A stretch of 21,632 nt of DNA, taken from the NCBI GenBank assembly GCA_002367355.1, contig DFBQ01000087.1, positions 1 to 21,632 of the forward strand, in the 5' to 3' direction. A program made the position numbers and the translations under genes. Below the pieces are notes generated by a model. It had not been told where the DNA came from and ran no database searches. It was given only the letters and a program-made list of their open reading frames with translations. Shown here piece after piece: positions 7,814 through 14,996 of the stretch. The DNA comes from Deltaproteobacteria bacterium UBA3076 (GTDB lineage Bacteria; Desulfobacterota; Dissulfuribacteria; Dissulfuribacterales; UBA3076). Position 1 is the first letter of the stretch. Each line of letters opens with the position of its first letter.

Positions 7814-7910
7814 ATAATCATCATGTTTCAAAATACCATGCCGAACCTTGCCTCAATTCCCGGTCCTTCCATATTATCAGATTATGCCATTTAGATTTAA
7901 CGGGGCAAGC
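7805..7910. mobile_element. 106-bp insertion in RAYT gene, copy A
   Basis: The 106 bp between the RAYT codons for NRY and KSI are about 95% identical to the sequence at the same codon position in the second RAYT remnant (11750-12124, after removing its MITE). The flanking RAYT sequence in the two copies is much more diverged. The ends are loosely inverted (CCCAGTTAAAT at the left, ATTTAACGGGG near the right). No target duplication is evident and no ORF is carried. It behaves like a small non-autonomous mobile or site-specific element; its family is unknown. Confidence 0.6.
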
Positions 7911-7955
7911 AAATCAATTGTCTGTGCCCAAGGCTTGTCAGGGCGAATAGCCCGA

Positions 7956-8112
7956 CACGCAGGTTATTTTGTCAATTGGCGGTTGGGAAGATGGGTTACC
8001 CTGGAGCGGAAGTTGCGCGTTTTCTTGGAGTTACAAGTTCTGCAGTGGTACGAGCTGCTAAGACTGAACAACTCAAAGAGGTTTAAAAGTACCTGTAAGT
8101 TCATTCAGACAC
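7956..8112 (+). repeat. 157-bp direct repeat, copy 1 (other copy at 16083-16239)
   Basis: The two 157-bp copies have the same length and differ at about eight positions. The match begins at CACGCAGG and ends at TTCAGACAC, just past the RAYT stop. Sequence outside these limits is unrelated. The repeat covers the C-terminal end of RAYT genes. Confidence 0.85.
7961..8098 (+). pseudogene. RAYT transposase, C-terminal fragment (copy A)
   Basis: One frame from 7961 reads RLFCQLAVGKMGYPGAEVAR then FLGVTSSAVVRAAKTEQLKEV, the C-terminal HTH-like region of RAYT proteins. A CAT-to-TAA-type change gives a stop at 8084-8086, four codons before the position where the second copy (16088-16225) ends. The segment is part of a 157-bp repeat shared with 16083-16239. 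It has no start and no catalytic domain. Confidence 0.75.
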
Positions 8113-8158
8113 AGCGTTAGTTCAGCGTCCCATAGTTCCCATGTCGTAGCTTTTTGAT

Positions 8159-8187
8159 TTGACAGAGATAGTGCCGGATGTTATCAT
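8159..8187 (+). promoter_or_regulatory. Promoter of the restriction-modification operon
   Basis: TTGACA (8159-8164), a 17-bp spacer and TATCAT (8182-8187) make a near-consensus sigma-70 promoter about 50 bases before the HTH gene start at 8239. It is the only strong promoter seen between the RAYT debris and the operon, so it most likely drives all three genes. Confidence 0.65.
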
Positions 8188-8238
8188 TCTTTATCGTTTT
8201 TTGGCATGCAACAAGCCGAGGCGGCGTAGGGACGTTTC

Positions 8239-8448
8239 ATGGATCAAGACAAGTGGCTGACAATCGACGAACTGGCTGACTATCTGAAGATGGGCCGGAC
8301 CAAGCTCTATCGAATGGCCCAGAAAGCTGATATTCCCGCATCCAAGATCGGCAACCAATGGCGTTTTGACCGCGAGGAAATCGACGAGTGGATGAAAAGC
8401 CAACGGCCAGCGGCAGCGAGCAGAAACAGCAAAGGCGTTTCCCAATGA
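8239..8448 (+). CDS. Excisionase-family HTH DNA-binding protein (HTH_17)
   Basis: This 69-residue protein is almost entirely a MerR/excisionase-type winged HTH: LTIDELADYLKMGRTKLYRM (about residues 7-26) is the helix-turn-helix, followed by the wing IPASKIGNQWRFDREEIDEWM. A short Ala/Ser-rich tail follows. The start ATG has AGGGAC upstream at good spacing. Its stop overlaps the methylase ATG (ATGA, 8445-8448), so the two are co-translated. Proteins of this kind bind DNA as small accessory regulators. Here it could act as the controller of the restriction-modification operon, a role played in other systems by C proteins of a different family; that role is inferred from position. Confidence 0.85.
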   Translation: MDQDKWLTIDELADYLKMGRTKLYRMAQKADIPASKIGNQWRFDREEIDEWMKSQRPAAASRNSKGVSQ

Positions 8449-10658
8449 TTGAGCGAGATTTCGATATACCGTTCATTTCGGACCTTGCGCTCCGGGAAAA
8501 GCAGATTCAACAGAACTACCGTCCTGTTATTGCTGTGCATAAGTGGTTTGCCCGGCGGCCAGGTACCCTGTTTCGCGGTCTGCTTCTGTCCGAGTTCTCG
8601 GACAAGCCGCTACGAGAAGTGTTCTACAAATCGAACAACTTTTCAGGTTTCCATGTCGCAGATCCGTTCATGGGTGGTGGAACACCGATTCTTGAGGCTA
8701 ACCGCATCGGATGCAATGTCACAGGGTTTGACATAAACCCAATGTCCTATTGGATCGTCAAACAGGAAATCGAACACCTTGATCTTTGCGCTTATGCGAA
8801 AGCCGCCGAATTACTGCGAACGACACTTGAAAAAGAGATCGGACATCTCTATAGGACCAGTTGTGTTTCATGTGGTTCAAAAGATGCGCACGTAAAATAC
8901 TTCCTTTGGGTAAAAGTCAAAAAATGCCAGAAATGCGGAGAAGATATAGACCTGTTTCCCGGATACCTCCTTGCCGCTGATTCCAGGCATCCGAAGAATG
9001 TCTTTGTGTGCCCCGCTTGCGGTGAATTGACAGAAGCCGACGGTAGGAAGAATCCCGGAAAATGCAATCATTGCTCTGCGGATTTAGTTCTTAACGGACC
9101 GGCAAGGCGGAGTCATTGCAGGTGCCCCGCGTGTGGAACCGACAACCTGTTTCCTGATGCCGAATTCGGCCCGCCACGCCATCGTCTTTTCGCCATCGAA
9201 TACCACTGCTCAACATGCAAGCCTGCCCATACCGGAAGGTTCTTCAAGAAGCCTGATTCCCAGGATATCGAACGGGTTGCCGAGGCGGAAAAAAGGTGGA
9301 CAAGAATGCGCCCGAAATATGTCCCGGACGACGAAATACCAAGCGGGGATGAAACCAATCGGCTGCACCGCTGGGGTTACAGGCGCTACCGGGAAATGTT
9401 CAACCCCAGACAGCTTGTCGGCTTGGAACTCTCCGCGCGTATTATCGCCAAAACGGCAAATGAACGAGTGCGCAATGCACTTGCAACCAACTTGTCCGAC
9501 TTGCTCCGCTACCAGAATATGTTATGCCGCTATGACACGAGGGCGTTGAAATCGCTCGATATCTTTTCCGTGCATGGATTCCCCATAGGTCTGATCCAGT
9601 GTGAGTCGAATTTTATGGGCATTATGGAGCCAGGCCGATACATGTGCGTCGGGAGCGGAGGCTGGGCAAACATCATAGAAAAATTTAAAAAGGCAAAAGC
9701 CTATTGCGACAATCCATTTGAAGTGATGCACCATGGACGCAGCAAAAAAGTGATCCCAATTAAAGGGGAATGGATTGGAGACCATCTGAACGGTTCTGGT
9801 CCCGGCCATGTACGTATGGTCAATATCTCATGCCAGGACGCTGCTGCTTCCAATCTACCGGATGCCTCATTGGACGCTGTCTTTACCGATCCTCCCTATT
9901 TCGGCAATATCCAGTATGCGGAACTCATGGACTTTTGCTATGTCTGGCTCAAACGATTGATCGGTCAGACATCCCAGGCATTCAGTGCCGATTCAACCCG
10001 GAATCCCTATGAATTAACCGGTAACGTGGATATGGGCCGGGGTCTGGGTCATTTCACAGAGGGGCTTTCCGCTGTATTTCAACGCATGTCGAAAGCCCTG
10101 AAACCTGGTGCGCCCCTTGCGTTCACATACCATCACAACAGTATCGAGGCGTACTATCCTGTCGCGGTCGCAGTTCTTGATGCAGGTTTGACCTGTTCGG
10201 CCTCGCTTCCTTGTCCGGCGGAGATGGGCGCATCCATACACATAAACGGAACGGGTTCCTCCATCATCGACACCGTATTTGTTTGCCGCTCAACAGGCAC
10301 CATGCAGCGAAAGTGGCTGGCGGATTCTCCTGAGGAGGTCGCCAGGATCGTGAAAGAGGATCTTGACCATCTCAGGGCCGGAAATGTCAAGCCGACTCCC
10401 GGTGACATCAGATGCGTCACTTACGGGCATCTGATCCGTCTCGCGATCTGGTCCTTGCGACTTGGGTGGAACAAGAACGAACCAACGACATCACGCATTG
10501 CGAAAGTGGCGTATTGGCTCCAACGATTCGGAGGATGGGCCGAAGTAGAAAAGTGCATGGAGTACGACAGAGCAGCAACGACAAAAGATATGCCTTTGTT
10601 CGCTGTGCACGAAAGCGTTGCAGAATATGGAGCCAAATATGCCGACCTTTCCTTTTGA
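8445..10658 (+). CDS. Zinc-ribbon DNA methyltransferase (DUF1156/COG1743 type), probably adenine-specific
   Basis: The start at ATG 8445 overlaps the HTH stop and gives 737 residues beginning MIERDFDIPFISDLALREKQ, the usual beginning of this family; the in-frame ATG at 8388 lies inside the HTH gene. Motif X-like VHKWFARRPG (31-40) and SAM-binding motif I DPFMGGGT (73-80) come first, then FDINP. Between about residues 139 and 280 several CxxC pairs (CVSC, CQKC, CPAC, CNHC, CPAC, CSTC) suggest three zinc ribbons. The catalytic motif IV, TDPPYFGN, lies near residue 481. DPPY favours N6-adenine (or N4-cytosine) methylation. The next gene encodes a nuclease and starts inside this gene, so this is the protective partner of a restriction-modification system. 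Target sequence is unknown. Confidence 0.88.
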   Translation: MIERDFDIPFISDLALREKQIQQNYRPVIAVHKWFARRPGTLFRGLLLSEFSDKPLREVFYKSNNFSGFHVADPFMGGGTPILEANRIGCNVTGFDINPMSYWIVKQEIEHLDLCAYAKAAELLRTTLEKEIGHLYRTSCVSCGSKDAHVKYFLWVKVKKCQKCGEDIDLFPGYLLAADSRHPKNVFVCPACGELTEADGRKNPGKCNHCSADLVLNGPARRSHCRCPACGTDNLFPDAEFGPPRHRLFAIEYHCSTCKPAHTGRFFKKPDSQDIERVAEAEKRWTRMRPKYVPDDEIPSGDETNRLHRWGYRRYREMFNPRQLVGLELSARIIAKTANERVRNALATNLSDLLRYQNMLCRYDTRALKSLDIFSVHGFPIGLIQCESNFMGIMEPGRYMCVGSGGWANIIEKFKKAKAYCDNPFEVMHHGRSKKVIPIKGEWIGDHLNGSGPGHVRMVNISCQDAAASNLPDASLDAVFTDPPYFGNIQYAELMDFCYVWLKRLIGQTSQAFSADSTRNPYELTGNVDMGRGLGHFTEGLSAVFQRMSKALKPGAPLAFTYHHNSIEAYYPVAVAVLDAGLTCSASLPCPAEMGASIHINGTGSSIIDTVFVCRSTGTMQRKWLADSPEEVARIVKEDLDHLRAGNVKPTPGDIRCVTYGHLIRLAIWSLRLGWNKNEPTTSRIAKVAYWLQRFGGWAEVEKCMEYDRAATTKDMPLFAVHESVAEYGAKYADLSF

Positions 10659-11670
10659 AGTTTCCCTGAAGGAAATTCTCCAGGACCCTGAAAGCTACGT
10701 TGATGCAGTATTTTCATGCCTGGAGTCGGAATTCCTTGTCATGCCCAAGGGGGCGGGCTTTGTTGAATATCCTGTCTTCGATCGTGGATACGAAGCACTG
10801 AAGGCTGCAACCGTGGGCTTTTCACAACTCGATCCAGAAAAAGTGTTTCCTGTGATGGTTTCTGAACCGATCTCGATCGTGGTTCTACGCTCAATGCTTG
10901 GTTTCACGCCTCCGGAGTGGGGCTATATCACGACGCAGAGAACCGGCGTATCGGTTACCCAGGGCTTCGTGCAATCGCTGGACCGGAAAGTGCGAATGGC
11001 TCCGGAAACGGAACTCAACACCAACGGCGTTACGAAGGAACGGCTCAAAGCTATGGTCCAGACAGCGTGCCAATTGCTGTCGTCCGATGTCCCCGAAGTG
11101 GACGACGACCAGTTGCATCGCTTGGACAAGGCCGATACGAAACAGGGCATTGATAGCATCAAGAATTTGGCTGGAATAGGCGTTCCCTACGCCATGCTGC
11201 TGTATGAACGATTCCTTGGAAGGCCCTTTGCCGGGCATCGAGACTCCGTAAGCGAACTCATCGGCGACAGCTTGGAATCAGCAATTGAGGATGTTCTTAC
11301 AAAGGCGGGGATCAGTTTCCGCAAAACCAAGCGCGCGGAACGAATCGAGGGCTTTGATCAGACGCCGGACTTCATCATTCCCAGCGAGTTCAATCCACAG
11401 GTCATTATTGAAGCGAAGATCACCGAGGATGACGGTACGGCCCGCGACAAGGTGACGCGCATTCAACATCTCGGCGAATTGAGCCTTGCCGGTCGCTCCG
11501 AAGACGACCCGAAATACGAGGTCATCGCTTGTATCGGCGGTCGTGGCTTCGGGGTCCGCCGAGAAGACATGAAGAAGATGATCCTTGCGACCAAGGGCAA
11601 GGTGTTTACAGCGAGAACTCTGGACCGCCTCGTAGAGTGCACACATCTCTCTGAATTCAAGTCGACATAG
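10639..11670 (+). CDS. Restriction endonuclease-like protein (PD-(D/E)XK)
   Basis: The chosen start, ATG 10639, has GGAG six bases upstream and gives 343 residues; ATG 10627 and TTG 10618 are possible but less well placed. The gene overlaps the methylase end by 20 bases. The C-terminal half carries the nuclease core: a helix with Glu213 (SLESAIEDVL), Asp244 in TPDFIIP and Glu258/Lys260 in VIIEAK, matching the D...ExK pattern of PD-(D/E)XK enzymes. Residues 265-285 (TARDKVTRIQHLGEL) are typical of the helix following the active site in such nucleases. The N-terminal half (1-200) is not recognised and may be the DNA-recognition part. Pairing with the upstream methylase and the absence of other subunits suggest a type II-like system; recognition site unknown. 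Confidence 0.8.
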   Translation: MPTFPFEVSLKEILQDPESYVDAVFSCLESEFLVMPKGAGFVEYPVFDRGYEALKAATVGFSQLDPEKVFPVMVSEPISIVVLRSMLGFTPPEWGYITTQRTGVSVTQGFVQSLDRKVRMAPETELNTNGVTKERLKAMVQTACQLLSSDVPEVDDDQLHRLDKADTKQGIDSIKNLAGIGVPYAMLLYERFLGRPFAGHRDSVSELIGDSLESAIEDVLTKAGISFRKTKRAERIEGFDQTPDFIIPSEFNPQVIIEAKITEDDGTARDKVTRIQHLGELSLAGRSEDDPKYEVIACIGGRGFGVRREDMKKMILATKGKVFTARTLDRLVECTHLSEFKST

Positions 11671-11749
11671 ATTGCTGCTTCTTACCGGCTATGTCATCAA
11701 CTTTAACCGCAGACGCAAACGCCAGGGACATCTGTTTCAGAACCGCTAC

Positions 11750-12124
11750 CCCAGTTAAATAATCATCATGTTTCAAAATACCATGCCGAACCTTGCCTTA
11801 ATTCCCGGTCCTTCCATATTGTCAGATTATGCTATTTAATTTGGGTGCGGCTCTTTTAGAACGACGAGAAGGATTCATGAATAATCTATTTTAAATCAAA
11901 AGGTTACGCAAATGATGTGGTTAGGATGCTGGTGCTTCCAATGGTTGCTTCATGCCATTTTTGTGCCCGGTATGTGCGGCATAGCGAGCACTTATCTATA
12001 AAGCGCCAGCATAGCTCTGTTTTATCTCAGCATTTTTATATTCGGGAATTCTCTAAGTGGTTGATTTCTTTAACATTGGCGTCGTTCTAAAAGAGCCGCA
12101 CCCATTTAATTTAACGGAGCAAGC
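11750..12124. mobile_element. 105-bp insertion in RAYT gene, copy B, split by a MITE
   Basis: Removing the MITE (11843-12103) and one copy of its 9-bp target duplication leaves 105 bp, differing from copy A (7805-7910) at about five positions. Both copies begin right after the NRY codons and end right before the KSI codons of RAYT genes that are otherwise strongly diverged. Confidence 0.6.
11843..12103. mobile_element. 261-bp MITE with 24-bp perfect inverted repeats and 9-bp target duplication
   Basis: The ends 11843-11866 and 12080-12103 are perfect 24-bp inverted repeats starting GGGTGCGGCTCTTTTAG. Both flanks carry ATTTAATTT (11834-11842 and 12104-12112), a 9-bp target-site duplication. 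The uninterrupted copy at 7805-7910 shows the empty site. The 213-bp interior has no credible gene (only a 29-codon hydrophobic ORF at 11912), so it is non-autonomous. The transposase family that moves it is not identified; the end sequence and duplication length do not settle it. Confidence 0.88.
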
Positions 12125-12173
12125 AAATCAATACTGTATGGATATCTCCTTCAGGCCATCAAGCGAGGTGAAA

Positions 12174-12203
12174 AATTTGCAAAAGAGAATGATGTTAAAC
12201 TAT
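12174..12203 (+). repeat. 30-bp direct repeat flanking the ATPase gene, copy 1 (other copy 13600-13629)
   Basis: AATTTGCAAAAGAGAATGAT plus ten more bases are identical at 12174-12203 and 13600-13629. In both places they encode FAKENDVKL at the end of a RAYT-like reading frame. The DUF4143-type ATPase gene lies between the copies. Confidence 0.85.
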
Positions 12204-12316
12204 TAAGCTAACTCCTAATCCCCAATCTCTGATCTGTCAGGAGGGCCTCTTTCTTTCAATGAAAATGGGGAAACAGGCAAGTTAGCCGTCTTCATCATGG
12301 CATGGAGCGTGGCGGG

Positions 12317-13456
12317 TCATTTAAATTCATTCAAAAACAGATACGCAGGACAAATTCTGATATCGTCTCTGTCAATAAGATCCTCTTCAGCCTCAAGCAA
12401 AACCTGGGTAGCTCTGACATGGGGAAAACGCTTTTTCAGATACTTGAGAGCACGACTGGCTCCTTTAGCTGCTGTCTTGCACTCGATAAAATGGATAGGC
12501 TTGCCATCTTCCATTAAAACAAAGTCCACCTCTCTTTTGTCAATGTCCCTGAAAAAACGAAGCTCCGCCTCCCGGCCCTCTGTATCCTGAAGAAAACAGC
12601 ACCATTTCATTAAATGACAGGCCACCAGATTTTCAAACCTTTTCCCTGCCTCATTCACCAGAGTCCAATCCCAGTGATAATGCTTGGCTTCTTTTTTTAC
12701 AGCTCGGATTCTTGGGGCGCCGAAGGGATATATTCGAAACAACATATACAGATTTTCAAGCATGAAAATCCATCGTGAAACTGACTGATGGGAGACCTGC
12801 AGATCTTCCCTCAGCCCATTGAGAGAAAGCGGCGACCCTACAAGTTCCGGAAGGCGCAGGACCATCCGTTCAATGCTGTCAATGTCCTGAACCCGTTCCA
12901 GATCGCGCAGATCCTCCCTGACCAGGCGGGTACGATAATCACGGCTCCATCTTTTTGTTTCCTTCTCTGAAGCCCGAAAAAAAGGTTCAGGAAACCCGCC
13001 GTAATGTAAAAGGTCCATGACTGTGGAAGGAGTCGGACTTTTAAGTTCCGCAACGGTTATCGGAAAAAGACGATAGAAATAATAGCGTCCCTGAAGGGAA
13101 TCTCCCCCTCTTCTGTAATAGTCCAGCCTGGCGCTACCAGTAACCAGAATCTGAAGCTCATCGCCCCGCTTGTCAAAAAGCCCCTTTACAACCTGACGCC
13201 AGCGTTTGTATTTATGGATCTCATCCAGCACAAGATAGCCAGGGCCGGTTGGGAACCTTTCTTTTAAAATGTTTTCTCTGTCCTTTGAATCATCCCAATT
13301 CAGATAACGCCTTTTCCAGTCGGCGCCGGAAAGTCCACATAGGTGTTTAGCCAGAGTCGTTTTGCCGGTCTGTCTGGGTCCGCCGACAAATACCATCTTT
13401 CTGGTTAAATCCTTCACCACGAAGGGTTCAATATATCGTTCTAAATATTCAGTCAT
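12317..13456 (-). CDS. AAA+ ATPase of the DUF4143 family
   Basis: This 379-residue protein begins MTEYLERYIEPFVVKDLTRK and has Walker A GGPRQTGKTT (about 25-34), Walker B GYLVLDEIHKY (about 72-82) and a sensor region ILVTGSARLDYYRRGG. The central part (RLPELVGSPLSLNGLREDLQ followed by SHQSVSRWIFMLE) looks like a winged helix. The C-terminal DUF4143 domain contains VDFVLMEDGKPIHFIECK, a nuclease-like ExK pattern. Length is normal and the gene looks intact. The biological role of these widespread, often mobile ATPases is not settled. The gene stands alone on the minus strand between RAYT-derived direct repeats. A truncated relative lies upstream at 13707-13993. Only a weak AGGT precedes the start codon. 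Confidence 0.9.
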   Translation of the reverse strand: MTEYLERYIEPFVVKDLTRKMVFVGGPRQTGKTTLAKHLCGLSGADWKRRYLNWDDSKDRENILKERFPTGPGYLVLDEIHKYKRWRQVVKGLFDKRGDELQILVTGSARLDYYRRGGDSLQGRYYFYRLFPITVAELKSPTPSTVMDLLHYGGFPEPFFRASEKETKRWSRDYRTRLVREDLRDLERVQDIDSIERMVLRLPELVGSPLSLNGLREDLQVSHQSVSRWIFMLENLYMLFRIYPFGAPRIRAVKKEAKHYHWDWTLVNEAGKRFENLVACHLMKWCCFLQDTEGREAELRFFRDIDKREVDFVLMEDGKPIHFIECKTAAKGASRALKYLKKRFPHVRATQVLLEAEEDLIDRDDIRICPAYLFLNEFK

Positions 13457-13471
13457 TTTTACCTATATCTC

Positions 13472-13491
13472 AAAAAACTCATGAGTTTTTT
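13472..13491. promoter_or_regulatory. Perfect 20-bp palindrome in the leader of the ATPase gene
   Basis: The sequence A6-CTCATGAG-T6 is a perfect palindrome 16 bases before the ATPase ATG and downstream of a TATAAT box on the minus strand (13506-13511; a TTGATG lies upstream of it at a suboptimal 15-bp spacing). The position suits an operator or an RNA hairpin in the leader. Confidence 0.5.
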
Positions 13492-13577
13492 CTGATAAAG
13501 GCTAAATTATACTTTTTCATTAAATGCATCAAGCGATTTCCGAAATAATCATTATTCAAGTCCCCGTTTTCCTGCGT

Positions 13578-13640
13578 GCATTAAGCAAAATGGCGTAAGA
13601 ATTTGCAAAAGAGAATGATGTTAAACTATATAGCAAGTGA
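13578..13640 (+). pseudogene. RAYT C-terminal scrap (copy C)
   Basis: The frame ending TGA 13638-13640 reads ALSKMA, a stop, then EFAKENDVKLYSK. It shares 30 identical bases with the C-terminal end of RAYT copy B. An internal TAA and lack of any upstream transposase sequence show that it is debris. Confidence 0.55.
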
Positions 13641-13706
13641 ACATAGCACACACTGTGATATATTTACCTTGAATTTACTTCATATTTATGTCATTATTTC
13701 CATGTA

Positions 13707-13993
13707 ATGACTCTAGTAAAGCGAGATATTCTTGACCGGATAATAGCATGGCTGGATGAGCCGCAAATCATCTTCATCAAAGGGGCCAGGCGGTCCGGAA
13801 AAACCACACTTCTATAGAAGTCAAGTTTCGCAAGGGAGTCAACAAAATCCCACGTGCCATGCAAAATTTCGTTAAAAACTACGGATCGCAAGTAGAACAG
13901 CAAATCATTATTACTCAGGACATTCTGGCCCGGAACGGAGATGTCTTTTTTATCCCTGCTCCACTCTTTCCTTTTGTAGATTTTTGGAAATAA
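13707..13993 (+). pseudogene. DUF4143-type ATPase with large internal deletion
   Basis: ATG 13707 opens a frame reading MTLVKRDILDRIIAWLDEPQ then IIFIKGARRSGKTTLL, a normal N terminus with Walker A, and stops at TAG 13815-13817. From about 13811 in another frame the sequence reads IEVKFRKGVNKIPRAMQNFV then KNYGSQVEQQIIITQDILAR and ends FIPAPLFPFVDFWK with TAA 13991-13993, which is a typical DUF4143 C terminus. About 300 residues between them are missing and the junction is out of frame. The two halves clearly come from one gene that lost its middle. It is related to, but not a copy of, the intact ATPase nearby. Confidence 0.8.
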
Positions 13994-14659
13994 ATGCCCG
14001 GCATTGATAGACCTGGTAGAGAGTCCGGCATCTTGAAACCCAGGGACATGCAGATCGATATCAACCGCCTTAAGAGAAGTCAGATCTATTCCGAGGAATT
14101 GGGCATCAACCTGTGGGAAAACGACGACAGGGAAATCTTCAAGTGGTTTTTGGCAAGCCTGCTTTTCGGGGCTCGGATATCGAAGAACATTGCCAAGAAA
14201 ACCTATAAGACCTTTGAGAGATATCACCTGCTGGAGCCCAAAACCATATTAGAGAGCGGCTGGGATTTCCTGGTAAGTCCGATAATGCGGGAGGGCGGAT
14301 ACGTCCGTTATGACGGGAAGACCTCTACCAAGGTACTGAGAAACTGCCATGCGATCATAGTGAATTATCATGGGAGCCTGAAAAATCTGCACAAAGAGGC
14401 ACAAAATAGCAGAGACCTTGAAAGCAAATTAACAGGCCTTTATGGCGTAGGTCCTGTAACTGCCAATATATTTCTCAGGGAATTAAGGACGGTCTGGGAA
14501 AAATGCGACCCAGATCCCTTGCCAGTGGTACTGGAAATGGCTGAAAGATTTAAAATCGACCTGGGCCAATACGACAGGAAAAGCGAGGATTTTATACGAA
14601 TTGAGGCAGGCTTGATAAGGTTAAAAAAGCAGAAAAACAAAGTCCCTGTAATCCCCTAA
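13994..14659 (+). CDS. HhH-GPD-type DNA glycosylase-like protein
   Basis: The ORF gives 221 residues from ATG 13994, directly after the stop of the ATPase remnant; ATG 14048 (MQIDINRLKRSQIYSEELGI) is an alternative start that matches better where such proteins usually begin, but its upstream AGGGA is too close. The helical core includes DREIFKWFLASLLFGARISK and a clear helix-hairpin-helix, LTGLYGVGPVTANIFLREL (about residues 147-165), as in endonuclease III-like base-excision enzymes. There is no Fe-S cysteine loop at the C terminus. The catalytic lysine and aspartate of endonuclease III cannot be assigned with certainty. It probably removes or processes damaged bases in DNA. No operon partner is evident. 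Confidence 0.75.
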   Translation: MPGIDRPGRESGILKPRDMQIDINRLKRSQIYSEELGINLWENDDREIFKWFLASLLFGARISKNIAKKTYKTFERYHLLEPKTILESGWDFLVSPIMREGGYVRYDGKTSTKVLRNCHAIIVNYHGSLKNLHKEAQNSRDLESKLTGLYGVGPVTANIFLRELRTVWEKCDPDPLPVVLEMAERFKIDLGQYDRKSEDFIRIEAGLIRLKKQKNKVPVIP

Positions 14660-14847
14660 TTCAGACGCCAAACGGGCTTAGACAAGTATGAAGCCTTCGA
14701 GCTCAGATATAGCCAGATCTCTTGCCTCGGCGACAGATTCGTCAGGGGATAGATATTTTGTCATAGGGACCCATCTCCGGATAACCAACCCCCCATCTCC
14801 TTTTACGACGACGATGTCATCGTAACCTGTTTTTTCAAGATTTCTTT

Positions 14848-14996
14848 GTAATTTTTCAATAAGTCTGGGTAACAGTCACTGGATTCCCGCCTTCGCGGGA
14901 ATGACAGGCACTTAGACCGAATCGTCATTCCCGCGAAGGCGGGAATCCAGTGGATAGTCGCAAAATATGATTTGCCTGGACTTATTGAGAAGTTAC
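14848..14996. mobile_element. IS66-like MITE, 149 bp, inserted in the methyltransferase gene
   Basis: The ends are imperfect inverted repeats (GTAATTTTTCAATAAGTCTGGG at the left against GTAACTTCTCAATAAGTCCAGG read from the right, 18 of 22 matching). ATTTCTTT flanks both sides (14840-14847 and 14997-15004), an 8-bp target duplication. GTAA termini with 8-bp duplications are typical of IS66-family elements, so it is probably mobilised by such a transposase; none is encoded here. A 78-bp version without the internal palindrome lies at 18984-19061. Confidence 0.85.
14877..14952. repeat. Palindromic element nested inside the MITE
   Basis: Arms 14877-14905 and 14924-14952 are perfect 29-bp inverted repeats with an 18-base centre. 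Each arm also folds on itself (TTCCCGC-CTTC-GCGGGAA). Compared with the 78-bp MITE copy, 71 extra bases are present here, with TGGA at both ends of the extra segment. It looks like a REP/BIME-type mobile palindrome. Confidence 0.8.

Larger units (their letters stand above)
11671..12211 (+). pseudogene. RAYT transposase remnant (copy B), internal plus C-terminal pieces, doubly interrupted
   Basis: Directly after the nuclease stop the sequence reads LLLLTGYVINFNRRRKRQGH then LFQNRY, an unmistakable internal RAYT segment ending at 11749. A 105-bp foreign segment follows, itself split by a 261-bp MITE. RAYT coding resumes at 12125 with KSIL and ends with IKRGEKFAKENDVKLLS and TAA 12209-12211, resembling a RAYT C terminus. 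The residues that should lie between these two pieces are deleted. The gene is dead. Its start is missing, as if the nuclease gene's end had been joined into the RAYT gene. Confidence 0.75.

Noticed and set aside
7848..8120. 90-residue plus-strand ORF similar to one at 16053-16259, at first sight a shared small protein family
   Set aside because: Both ORFs are wrong-frame readings of the 157-bp RAYT tail. The frame starting at 7991/16118 gives the recognisable RAYT C terminus.
11912..12001. 29-residue hydrophobic ORF inside the 261-bp MITE
   Set aside because: Too short, without a convincing ribosome-binding site; MITEs of this size normally carry no gene.
14877..14952. Strong palindrome considered as a transcription terminator for the converging genes
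   Set aside because: No T-run follows either arm, and comparison with the 78-bp copy shows it to be an inserted repeat.
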